From contig NC_014376.1 of the NCBI RefSeq assembly GCF_000144625.1, positions 3,806,501 to 3,870,500 on the forward strand: DNA of 64,000 nucleotides, written 5' to 3'. The notes under the pieces are model-generated. The model did not search any database, had not been told where the DNA came from, and was given only the letters and a program-made list of their open reading frames with translations. The position numbers and the translations under genes were made by a program. Position 1 is the first letter of the stretch, and each line of letters begins with the position of its first letter. Of the stretch, positions 51,403 to 59,835 are shown piece after piece. This DNA is from [Clostridium] saccharolyticum WM1 (lineage in GTDB: Bacteria > Bacillota > Clostridia > Lachnospirales > Lachnospiraceae).

Positions 51403-52422
51403 TTACCGCTCCAGCTCCGATTCCAGCTTTAACGGCTGTATATGGTCAGCAACTTCTCGAAAAGCAAGGAGATCAAGGTTAAAATCCTTGCTTTTCGAGG
51501 TCTGGATAAAGGTGTTATACCCCAAATCCGCAAAGGTTTCAGCGGAAAGCTCCGCCTGCACCTGACCATGATTGTGTGGTGTACCGTCCTTTAGCTTGCC
51601 ATCCATGTCGTTGTCATAGCAAAAAACAATCTCGGTGATTTCAGGATGGTGCTGAAGGTAACGGTATAGTGCCTTATCCGACAGACAGCCCTCGGCTACC
51701 CGGTGATCCTCCCTCCAGTCAATGCCGTGAAATTTGCAAAGGGTGGCATGGCTCATGGCGTCAATGGGGGCTTCAAAGGCGTACACCCGATTTGATTTTC
51801 CCTCCATGCAAAAACCATAGGTCTTATCCGAATTTTCCACATCCTGCCGAAAGCTGCTGTCTGCACTTGGCGCCCGCAGAGCACAATACCGTGGTTTACC
51901 GGCTTCATCATATCCGACAAAGGCACAGTTATGAAACGAATAGCCGCTTTTCTCTGTCCTTGCGCCGTAAACCTTACCGGCGTTTATCATGGCATAGACG
52001 ATTTCCTTGTCAATGCCACGAGTCCCCGTCAGGTAGGCAATGGTGCGGTTGAAATTCTTGTCCTTGGGTGGCAGAACCAAATCTCCCTTGGGCTTTTTTT
52101 CGCTGGGGGGGACATAGTGTTCGGTCATTTCATAAGCACGGCAACCCAAAATCATTTTCACGGCGCCCTTGAAATCTTGCCCAAAATAGTCTTTCACAAA
52201 GTCAACGATATTGCCCTTTTTTTCAGTGGTGAAGCAATAATATCCCCGCCCATGATTGAAAAGGTAAAGACCGCCGCTGTTTTTTACATGAACAGAGTGT
52301 CGGTCGCCCTTTTCAATCTGAAAGCCGTTCTGAACGGCAAAATCAATCAGGTTTGTGTCAAAGACCTGTTTCATCTGTTCTTCAGTAAATGGCATGGGCC
52401 TTGACTGTGTTCTCAATCTCAT
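51403..52422 (-). CDS. DUF3991/Toprim primase-like protein
   Basis: 339 aa. The N-terminal DUF3991-like zinc-less primase module contains VHVKNSGGLYLFNHGRGYYCFTTEKKGNIVDFVKDYFG. The Toprim region has YAFEAPIDAMSHATL (E...) and IVFCYDNDMDGK (DxD). Related proteins in ICEs are thought to prime the complementary strand after transfer. Start ATG 52422 is close to GGAGG; MPFTEEQ at 52395 is an alternative. Confidence 0.8.
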   Translation of the reverse strand: MRLRTQSRPMPFTEEQMKQVFDTNLIDFAVQNGFQIEKGDRHSVHVKNSGGLYLFNHGRGYYCFTTEKKGNIVDFVKDYFGQDFKGAVKMILGCRAYEMTEHYVPPSEKKPKGDLVLPPKDKNFNRTIAYLTGTRGIDKEIVYAMINAGKVYGARTEKSGYSFHNCAFVGYDEAGKPRYCALRAPSADSSFRQDVENSDKTYGFCMEGKSNRVYAFEAPIDAMSHATLCKFHGIDWREDHRVAEGCLSDKALYRYLQHHPEITEIVFCYDNDMDGKLKDGTPHNHGQVQAELSAETFADLGYNTFIQTSKSKDFNLDLLAFREVADHIQPLKLESELER

Positions 52423-52459
52423 TCACCTCCATAATAAAACCGCCCTGCAAGCAGGACGA

Positions 52460-53014
52460 TCAGCGTTCCATATCCATATCCTTGTTTTCTTCAAACAAAA
52501 GCTCCGTAGTATGCTCCTGAAAGGTTTGCAGAATCTCCTTGATACCCTCCGGCAGCCTACCCTTAGAAATATGAATGTCACCGGAAATATCGGCAGTATA
52601 ACAATAGTCATAGGGAAGATACCTTACGGTAATTTCACCGGCAAGAGCTTTCGGCAAGTCGTTATTCCCCTGTGAGATCACGCCATACTTACAGAGAAAT
52701 TCTGTCTGGCAGTGTTCGCCGGAGGATGAGAGGTCTATGCCCAGCAGAGCAAGGGCAATTTCTCCGGTTTTCTTTCCCTGTATCACGCCGGGAACCACGG
52801 CATAATCCTCCTGTATATCGCCATGGCCGCAAACAAGCCGGGTATCTCCATACTGCTCCAGCATAGCCGTATGCAGGCGGTTCAAAATCCCTTTCGCATA
52901 CGCTTTTTCCTCCGTTTGGTAGGAACGGTCAAGCTCGTCGTAGTCGATAAAAGGTAGGATATGTGCATTGATATAGTCAATATAGCTATCCAGCTTACTT
53001 TGATTTTCTTCCAT
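52460..53014 (-). CDS. Conserved ICE protein, unknown
   Basis: 184 aa from ATG 53014 (GGAGAGATAG). Soluble, alpha/beta, acidic. It has HTAMLEQYGDTRLVCGHGDIQEDYAVVPGVIQGKKTGEIALALLGIDLSSSGEHC, then a YDYCYTADISGDIHISKG region. No family is recognised. It sits in a run of six minus-strand genes with close spacing. Confidence 0.65.
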   Translation of the reverse strand: MEENQSKLDSYIDYINAHILPFIDYDELDRSYQTEEKAYAKGILNRLHTAMLEQYGDTRLVCGHGDIQEDYAVVPGVIQGKKTGEIALALLGIDLSSSGEHCQTEFLCKYGVISQGNNDLPKALAGEITVRYLPYDYCYTADISGDIHISKGRLPEGIKEILQTFQEHTTELLFEENKDMDMER

Positions 53015-53015
53015 A

Positions 53016-53699
53016 CTATCTCTCCATTCCGTCATTGCCGTCCCGCAAAAGCCCAAGCATACGCATAACATCCTCAATACTGTCGCTTGCGGAGGGCATA
53101 ATCTTGATTTCACATTCAACATGGTGGGCTTCCTCATCGGTGTATTGCTCCGGCTCCCGAAAACGCTCGGTGTAGTAGCGGAGCTGCTCATCATTCAGAG
53201 AAATATCGTTTCCGTTTTCATCTCCAGCGCAGATGAAAAACGAACCGCAGATAATATCTTTGTTGTCAAGGCGACGGTTTCCGGGCATACCAATCAGCTT
53301 GCCTTCCTCATTGCAGTAGAGGTGGCAACTCAGTTCCGGCAAGGGAACAAATTCAATACAGCCGTCCACCAATTTCTGCATAGCCCGATAATCATTTTCA
53401 ATTTGCTGGGTATAAGGGGCTTTCCCCGGCTCCACCACCAGCACACGGATTTTATTTCCCTCCGGTTTCTGTTCAGGCTGGATGATATGAAACTGATCTT
53501 CATTTGGTATAAGCGCAAGTGAACGCCCATTCTGCCATGCCATGTGTAGCTGCCCTTGGTCATCAACGTGCTTCACCACGCCCTGCAAGCCGTCAGGCAT
53601 ATCACGCTCTCCTTCCATGTGGTCAAGCTGGATGCGTGTGTCGGGCGGGTATTTCTTTTTAATCTGCTCCACCTGATAAGGTTTCAAAAATCCCTGCAT
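53016..53699 (-). CDS. DUF4314/DUF3846 two-domain ICE protein
   Basis: 227 aa. The N-terminal DUF4314-like module (about 18-72: YPPDTRIQLDHMEGERDMPDGLQGVVKHVDDQGQLHMAWQNGRSLALIPNEDQF) resembles SH3-like folds. The second is DUF3846-like (~83-200: IRVLVVEPGKAPYTQQIENDYRAMQKLVDGCIEFVPL, CNEEGKLIGMPGNRRL, ICGSFFICAG). Both are common in phages and ICEs. Function is unknown. Confidence 0.82.
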   Translation of the reverse strand: MQGFLKPYQVEQIKKKYPPDTRIQLDHMEGERDMPDGLQGVVKHVDDQGQLHMAWQNGRSLALIPNEDQFHIIQPEQKPEGNKIRVLVVEPGKAPYTQQIENDYRAMQKLVDGCIEFVPLPELSCHLYCNEEGKLIGMPGNRRLDNKDIICGSFFICAGDENGNDISLNDEQLRYYTERFREPEQYTDEEAHHVECEIKIMPSASDSIEDVMRMLGLLRDGNDGMER

Positions 53700-53770
53700 T
53701 GTGACCTCCTTTTCCCAAAAAGTATAGGGGCATCACCATGGCTGGCGATGCCCCGAAGCAAATGTTTTAC

Positions 53771-56700
53771 TTATTCAAAGTGATATTCCACCGTATAGGT
53801 AATATTGGATTTGTTATACATACACGAGTGGTTGGTATAATAGTAAAATTCCAGCTTGGAATATACGCCGGGTGTTAAATTCCGGCTGAAGGATATGCCA
53901 TTGCTGGTCGTCCCATAGTCAAGCTGATCCCACGCGCCGGTCATTACATTGTATCCACGCACTCTACCATAGTCTTGCCCACTGTGACCGGAAACGGGAG
54001 GTACATTAAAGGTATAATTTGCAATGGTCGCCCCCTCAATCCCGTTCTCGTTGATGGTAGAATCGGGACCAGTCAACATCATACCACCGCTGCCATTTGC
54101 ATCCATGACAAAGAAAACAATAGCTGCCCATGGCGATTCTGTACCAGTGCTATCAACGGCTTTTACTCTTACAGTGTTTTTGCCGAGGGGGTAGGTAGCC
54201 GTCTGTGACGGTCTGCCCTCCCAAACATAGGTGATACTATCTCCGTCCGGGTCAACACTGCTTGCGGTGATGGTAACAGGCGTTCCTGGTACAACGCTAT
54301 TTCCGCCCGGTGTTCTCGTGATTTCAGGACGGGTCGGCGCAGAACTGGAAATGCTGAAGGTCACGGCTGCCCAATCGGAAACACCGCCATAATTGTCTTT
54401 CGCTCTTACCTTGACAGTATGCGTACCAACAGGATAATAACGGTCAGCGGTCATGTTCTGATACTCGTAAATAACAGTATCGCCGTCCGGGTCGGTGCTG
54501 CTTACGGAGAAATTCACAAGGAAACTTCCACCCTTGGCTGTTCTCGTCACGCTGGCAGAAAAAGCAGGCTTGCCGGGCGCGGCATTGGCGACAGTAAAGG
54601 TTGCTGATGTCCAATCAGAAATACCGCCATAGCTGTCTTTTGCTCTTACTTTGACGGTATGCGTTCCAATGGGGTAATAATTATCGGCGGTCTTACCCTC
54701 AAACTCATAAATGACCGTATCCCCATCCGGGTCGGTGCTGGCGGCAGTGAGGTTCACCAAAAATTTGCCGTCTGCATATGTCCTTGTCACACCAGCGGTC
54801 AGGGTCGGCTTGCTGGGTGCGGTATTGGTAATCGTGATAGTTTGGGTGCAGGCAAACACTCTGTCCAGTTCATCTGTGATAGATGCGGTGAGCTGATAGC
54901 TTCCGGCTGTATTCACATGAACCGTACCGCCGCCGTTGCCCAGCGTCCCCTTAAAGAAGTCGGAAACTGCCACGGCTGCGCCATCCTTCGTTGCCGTCCA
55001 TACAATACTCTTGCCGTTCAGATTGATGGAGCTGCTCATGTTGACAACAAAGTTTTGCCCTGTATGAATTGCCGCTGGCATAGAGAAATCGCAGTTGTAA
55101 AGGGGGAAAATACTGATCTGTCTGCTGGCGGTAAACATCCTGCCCAGCGCATCCATCATGGTTGCGGTCAGACGGTATTCACCATTCCCGATAAAGCGGA
55201 TTTTACCGCCCTGTGCATTGAGAGAGCCGCTGACAGCCTGCTCCAAAGGAATGACCGTACCGTTTTTCATCAGCGACCATTCTACCGGCAGCACGTTATT
55301 GTTTCCCCTCGTTCTGACCTCGATCTGCGTATCGGTATGCCCGGTGGCAGGAAGTTCAAAGGAGAGGGAAAGCACCGGCAGGACTTCGATTTTTCCGCTG
55401 TTAAAGTGGAATACTCGTCCTGTGGCGTCTGTCACCCGTGCCTGCAAATCATATACTCCCGCACGTTTGAAGTGAATGGAGCCGCCCTGATTGCTGAGTT
55501 GGCCGTCGATGTAAACCGCCCAATCCTGAAAGCCATAAGTATTGTCAACATACCATACCGCTGTCAGCCCCTCCATATCGGTAAGGGCAGTATCAACCGT
55601 CACCATATCATCGGTATGAACGGCGGCAGGCAGATTGAACGCCATGCCGGGGATAGGATAAACCTTGACAGTCTTGCTGTCCTCAAAAGTCCTCCCGGCC
55701 TCATCGGTTACGGCTGCGTTCACTGTGTAACTGCCCTTTTCTAAAAAACGGATAGAACCACCCTTGTCGGTCAGTTCATGCTCCGGCTGTACCGGCACAT
55801 TGCCTTTCGCCATGCTCCAAGCCACAGGCAGGGAACCGGCGTTTGACAGCTTGACAGAAGCCGTTGCCCCCTTATCCGTGTGGGTTTCCTTGGTAAGTTC
55901 CATTGCAACCGTGATGACGGGATAAACCTTAACAGGGGCGGTATAGGTAAAGCTGCGGCCGGTGCTGTCGGTAACAGCCGCCTGTAAAATATATTCGCCA
56001 ATCTTGTTAAAGCGGATTTTGCCCCCCTCATTGGTGAGGGTTCCGTCAAAGCCGTCTTCCAGTGTGATTGGCTTGCCGTCCTTCGCCAAGCTCCATTCAG
56101 CAGTCAAGCCGTCTGCTTCCTGAAAGCTGGTCTTGACTTCCACGGCTGTGTCGGTGTGGGCCTGAGGGGGGATATAAAAACCTGTTTCCGCAACAGGATA
56201 GACAACAATGCTAGACAAATGGCTGTATTCTCGTCCGAGGGCATCAATCAGGGTAGCTTTCAGCGTATAGGCGCCTTTCTGCTTAAACCGTACCGTACCG
56301 CCCGCATTGGTCAGCTTGCCCTCCAGCACGGAGGTGGCAGGGGTAATCTCTCCATTGTAAAGTACCGTCCAGTCAGCGGTCATGTCCTGCAATTCAGAGG
56401 ACACTACCTTTATTTCAATGGGTTTATCGGTGTGGGTAGTGGTGGGAAGTTCAAACGCAAAGGCTGCCACAGGGTAGATTTTAATATCCGCTTTTCCGCT
56501 GAACACCCTGCCAGCCTTATCGGTAGCTGTGGCGATCAGGCTGTAATCTCCTTTGCCGAGGAAACGCACTGTTCCGCCCGAATTGTCCAGCTTGCCCTCC
56601 ATACAGTCGGCCAGGGGGATTTCCTCCCCATCCTTGGTTGCAGTCCATACAAGTGTGAGATCTCCCAACTCCTTGGTGTTCACAGCAACGGTGACGGGGG

Positions 56701-57787
56701 TATCGGTGTGGGCGGCGACAGGAACCTGTACGCCGATTTCTACAATGGGATAAACCGTCACATCAGCTTTTCCGAAAAATTCCCGGCTGGTTTCATCGTA
56801 GGCGGTAGCCTTCAGGATATAACTGCCCTTATCCTTGATTTGAATGGAGCCGCCATCATTGGCAAGGGAGCCTGTTACGGCTTCCTGCCATTTCACCTCG
56901 CTGCCATCCTTGTAGATATGCCAGTTTAATTGCTGCTTCACATTGTCAGAAAGCGTAGTTTTTACCACAAAGGATTGATCCGTATGGGCGGTTTTGTCTG
57001 CCCCCACCTTGATTTCAAAAGTGGGATGTATGGTAATGGTCTTGGTAAAGGTATAGGTACGGTTTCCATGATTTTTAGCGGCAGCGGTCAATAGATACTG
57101 CCCCGGCTGGGTAATGGTGATGTTCCCGCCATTCTTATCAAGCGTGCCTTTCAGAAAATCCCCCTGCGGGGTATCTTTTCCGTCCTCGGTAATAGTCCAA
57201 TCCAGCGACTTCACGTTGCGCAGCGTGGTCTTTACCTCAAACTCCATATCCGCGTGACTGTACTCAGGGATAAGGATTTCTACCACAGCGGCGGGATAAC
57301 TGGTACTGCCGCCGCCTGAACCGCCACCGCCCGGTTTGTCGGGCGTACTTGGCTTTTCTTCCTGCTTCGGTGGCTCAGTGGGCTTTGTCGGCTTCACAGG
57401 CTCACTTGGTTTAGGGGTTGGAGTAACCGGTGGCATGGTAGGGTCGGCAGGCTTTACCGGCTTGGGGGATACTGGCGGTTTCTCCGTGGGTTTTGCAGGG
57501 GAAGGCTTAGCCTTTCCCTGTTCCATATCTTTGCCACCGTTCTCGATTTCCTCCGGGGGTGCATCATCAATCAGATTGCCGGGGTTCCCTTGGTCGATTT
57601 TGGGGATTACAATTTTATCGTCAGGGGTGGGAACCGGATTGCCGCTGTCCGTCACAGCAGGAAGTGACGGGTTTTTCTGCGAAAGCTGAATAGAGCAGCT
57701 TACCAGCCCGATAATAAAAATAATCAGGGCGATGATGGAAAGCACCACCACCGCCCGTTTGGTTTTGGGATTCATCTTCTTTTTCAT
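53771..57787 (-). CDS. Large surface protein: nine ~85-aa repeats and three PKD-like domains
   Basis: 1338 aa. An N-terminal membrane segment with LVSC (possible lipobox), then a Pro/Lys-rich wall-spanning stalk (~95-165). About nine beta-sandwich repeats (~170-985) follow, each with HTD near its start, WTxxKDG, a GxLxNxGGxIRF centre and a YxLxAxxTDxxGRxF end, closing VYPV. Then three PKD/FN3-like modules (~990-1220), each with STDPDGDTVIYE and GTHTVKVRA, and a C-terminal domain. It may be a mating-pair adhesin or pilus-tip protein. It overlaps the upstream gene by 4 bp. Confidence 0.82.
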   Translation of the reverse strand: MKKKMNPKTKRAVVVLSIIALIIFIIGLVSCSIQLSQKNPSLPAVTDSGNPVPTPDDKIVIPKIDQGNPGNLIDDAPPEEIENGGKDMEQGKAKPSPAKPTEKPPVSPKPVKPADPTMPPVTPTPKPSEPVKPTKPTEPPKQEEKPSTPDKPGGGGSGGGSTSYPAAVVEILIPEYSHADMEFEVKTTLRNVKSLDWTITEDGKDTPQGDFLKGTLDKNGGNITITQPGQYLLTAAAKNHGNRTYTFTKTITIHPTFEIKVGADKTAHTDQSFVVKTTLSDNVKQQLNWHIYKDGSEVKWQEAVTGSLANDGGSIQIKDKGSYILKATAYDETSREFFGKADVTVYPIVEIGVQVPVAAHTDTPVTVAVNTKELGDLTLVWTATKDGEEIPLADCMEGKLDNSGGTVRFLGKGDYSLIATATDKAGRVFSGKADIKIYPVAAFAFELPTTTHTDKPIEIKVVSSELQDMTADWTVLYNGEITPATSVLEGKLTNAGGTVRFKQKGAYTLKATLIDALGREYSHLSSIVVYPVAETGFYIPPQAHTDTAVEVKTSFQEADGLTAEWSLAKDGKPITLEDGFDGTLTNEGGKIRFNKIGEYILQAAVTDSTGRSFTYTAPVKVYPVITVAMELTKETHTDKGATASVKLSNAGSLPVAWSMAKGNVPVQPEHELTDKGGSIRFLEKGSYTVNAAVTDEAGRTFEDSKTVKVYPIPGMAFNLPAAVHTDDMVTVDTALTDMEGLTAVWYVDNTYGFQDWAVYIDGQLSNQGGSIHFKRAGVYDLQARVTDATGRVFHFNSGKIEVLPVLSLSFELPATGHTDTQIEVRTRGNNNVLPVEWSLMKNGTVIPLEQAVSGSLNAQGGKIRFIGNGEYRLTATMMDALGRMFTASRQISIFPLYNCDFSMPAAIHTGQNFVVNMSSSINLNGKSIVWTATKDGAAVAVSDFFKGTLGNGGGTVHVNTAGSYQLTASITDELDRVFACTQTITITNTAPSKPTLTAGVTRTYADGKFLVNLTAASTDPDGDTVIYEFEGKTADNYYPIGTHTVKVRAKDSYGGISDWTSATFTVANAAPGKPAFSASVTRTAKGGSFLVNFSVSSTDPDGDTVIYEYQNMTADRYYPVGTHTVKVRAKDNYGGVSDWAAVTFSISSSAPTRPEITRTPGGNSVVPGTPVTITASSVDPDGDSITYVWEGRPSQTATYPLGKNTVRVKAVDSTGTESPWAAIVFFVMDANGSGGMMLTGPDSTINENGIEGATIANYTFNVPPVSGHSGQDYGRVRGYNVMTGAWDQLDYGTTSNGISFSRNLTPGVYSKLEFYYYTNHSCMYNKSNITYTVEYHFE

Positions 57788-59163
57788 TCTCTATCCTCCA
57801 TCTCAATTTGATGTTCCTGCTCCAAAGCAGGCGAGATTTCCGCCTTTGACATGGCGCACTCTGCTTTATGGATAATGCGATCCAGCAGGGGAGACTTTTC
57901 AGGATGGTTCTCCATCCCTGCCTGTACCGCAAGAGAGCAGATTTCCCGCATTTCCTCATGGGAAAACAGCGGGGTGCAGTCCTGCTTGAAATATTGCAAG
58001 GTGTCCCGCTCCTCGGCTGTCATGCCGAACAAAGCGCCCCTGTAATGGTGTTCTTGATAATTTTCTCGGTCGGCAATCAGCTCCTTGGAGCAATCCGGGG
58101 AAAGGGCATAGCAGGAAAGACCGTTTTTCACCGCCTTTTCCGCATCCAAAGGACCGGTTAGAACCAAATCATCGGCGGTATAGCCATAATCATGGAGCCG
58201 GTCACGATCCAGCCGTTTCACATAATCATCAATCCCCATCGGCTCGGTGGCGTCCCAAAACAGTCCGTGTGCTTCTATGACCGCACGGGCAAACTGAACG
58301 GAGTTTTCCACCTGAAATGCAATTCGTTCCACTGTACCGTAGCGCTGGGCGATAGATTGATAATTCTCGTCATATTCCTGATAAGAAAAGGTGCGCAAAC
58401 CGTTGGGGTTCTTGAACACTACTTCTACGGCCGCCGGTTCAAAGGAATGGGTGCAGAGATAGTCCAAGTGCTTCTGATAATCTATCTCCACAATATCGCC
58501 CATAACCATTTCATCCCGCATACCTTTCAGTTCAATCCAAAAGGTTTTAACGTGTTCGCTCCTATTCCCGGCGCCGTAATAATTCCATGTGTTATGCGCA
58601 TTGGTTCTGCGGATATAGACCTCTGGTTCTGCAAAGCACCATGTTCCGCTGCCCCGGCTCATCCATAGAAAATGCCGTTGGGCATTACGGTCATTGGCGG
58701 CCGCCCGCAGTTTTTCCATATCGTAATTGAAGTCCGTTTGATAATAGTCGGTGTTATGCTCCACAATTTTTTGGAGAGTTTCCAGCACATCCACATTCAA
58801 AAAATGGGCGTTCCCATACAGGTGGTAGCCTTGCCCCTTGAGTACCTCACGCAGATCCGCCATGATTTGTTCTCTGGAGCCACGGACAGAGCAGCCGTTA
58901 TGCCGGTTTCTGTCTGCAAAATCTTCACCCATATCAACCCGAAACAGGCGTAAACCCTTGCTTTGGGGGAGGACAAAGTTGCATACCGATTCCGGCTGAT
59001 AATCGACGGAACGGATTTCCTCAAAAACCCGGCGCATATCGCCTTCCACAACAGGTGTACCTTGCCGGATTTGCCCTAACTGGTCACGGGGCATGGTGAG
59101 CGTCCACAGGGAATAATCGTCCGGGCCGAATTTGGTAATGGTATTGATTTGGCTATATTCCAT
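57784..59163 (-). CDS. Conserved large ICE protein, unknown
   Basis: 459 aa from ATG 59163 (GGAGG, 6 bases). No known motif. The centre contains QRHFLWMSRGSGTWCFAEPEVYIRRTNAHNTWNYYG, the C-terminus RALFGMTAEERDTLQYFKQDCTPLFSHEEMREICSLAVQAGMENHPEKSPLLDRIIHKAECAMS. The last 60 residues recall the acidic C-terminal segment found in members of the 41534 family (LFSxxEM). It overlaps the next gene by 11 bp. Likely a core transfer or regulatory protein, not characterised. Confidence 0.7.
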   Translation of the reverse strand: MEYSQINTITKFGPDDYSLWTLTMPRDQLGQIRQGTPVVEGDMRRVFEEIRSVDYQPESVCNFVLPQSKGLRLFRVDMGEDFADRNRHNGCSVRGSREQIMADLREVLKGQGYHLYGNAHFLNVDVLETLQKIVEHNTDYYQTDFNYDMEKLRAAANDRNAQRHFLWMSRGSGTWCFAEPEVYIRRTNAHNTWNYYGAGNRSEHVKTFWIELKGMRDEMVMGDIVEIDYQKHLDYLCTHSFEPAAVEVVFKNPNGLRTFSYQEYDENYQSIAQRYGTVERIAFQVENSVQFARAVIEAHGLFWDATEPMGIDDYVKRLDRDRLHDYGYTADDLVLTGPLDAEKAVKNGLSCYALSPDCSKELIADRENYQEHHYRGALFGMTAEERDTLQYFKQDCTPLFSHEEMREICSLAVQAGMENHPEKSPLLDRIIHKAECAMSKAEISPALEQEHQIEMEDRE

Positions 59164-59824
59164 GTTCAACCTCCTGTTCCGGCGCGGCTTCTTGCGCCAT
59201 ACTCTGCTGGGGCAGATTGCTTTCCAGTTTTTCTATGACGGCCTGCAATTCCTTTTCGCTTTCAAAAGTCAGGTCATCGTCATGCCGTCCACGAAATACG
59301 CAGGAGGCATATAAGACCGCCATTTCATCCTCTGAGAAAAGCCGGTTTTCGTCAAGCAGACCGGAACGCACGGTAAAATCCCCCAGCGCCCCCTGATAAT
59401 TGGTTTCATAGTAATGCCCAAGGTTCACTCCGGTGCGGTCATAGTCGTACTGCCATGTGACAAAGCGGATTTCATTATCCTTGGACTGCTTGGCGGCAAG
59501 AAGATGATTTCCAAACTCTGAAATCAGCCGAAAATCACGGACCCCTTCACAATCAAGCGGTTTTGCGTTCAGGTATAAATCATAACGCTCTTTTAGGTCT
59601 AACAGCAGATTGTGCAGTTCCTTACGTTCCGTCACAAAAGGGCTGTCCCGCCTGAAACGCATGGCGCCGGTCTTTTCAAATTTGCAGATTTCCTCCTGAT
59701 TCCGAAAAGCAGACAAAAGAAGCTGCGGGTCATGCTCCGCAGCTTCTTCACGAACAGAATACCCTAAGACTGATGCTTTTTTCTTGAAAAGCTCGGCCAG
59801 TTCCGGTGAAATATCGTGTTTCAA
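59153..59824 (-). CDS. Mobile-element protein, member 3 of a three-paralogue family
   Basis: 223 aa from TTG 59824 (GGAGGG before it). The segment GDFTVRSGLLDENRLFSEDEMAVLYASCVFRGRHDDDLTFESEKELQAVIEKLESNLPQQ aligns with the 41534 protein's RSGLIDEKRLFSETDL...NDMTQDDFNSVERLVDKIEDIMPEL. The rest is divergent. It lies 17 kb from its paralogues, next to the giant helicase gene. Function unknown. Confidence 0.7.
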   Translation of the reverse strand: MKHDISPELAELFKKKASVLGYSVREEAAEHDPQLLLSAFRNQEEICKFEKTGAMRFRRDSPFVTERKELHNLLLDLKERYDLYLNAKPLDCEGVRDFRLISEFGNHLLAAKQSKDNEIRFVTWQYDYDRTGVNLGHYYETNYQGALGDFTVRSGLLDENRLFSEDEMAVLYASCVFRGRHDDDLTFESEKELQAVIEKLESNLPQQSMAQEAAPEQEVEHGI

Positions 59825-59835
59825 AAAAATCCCTC

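Noticed and set aside
54659..55744. 361-aa plus-strand frame inside the repeat protein
   Set aside because: Antisense of the repeat-rich frame; its own repeats mirror those of the minus frame.
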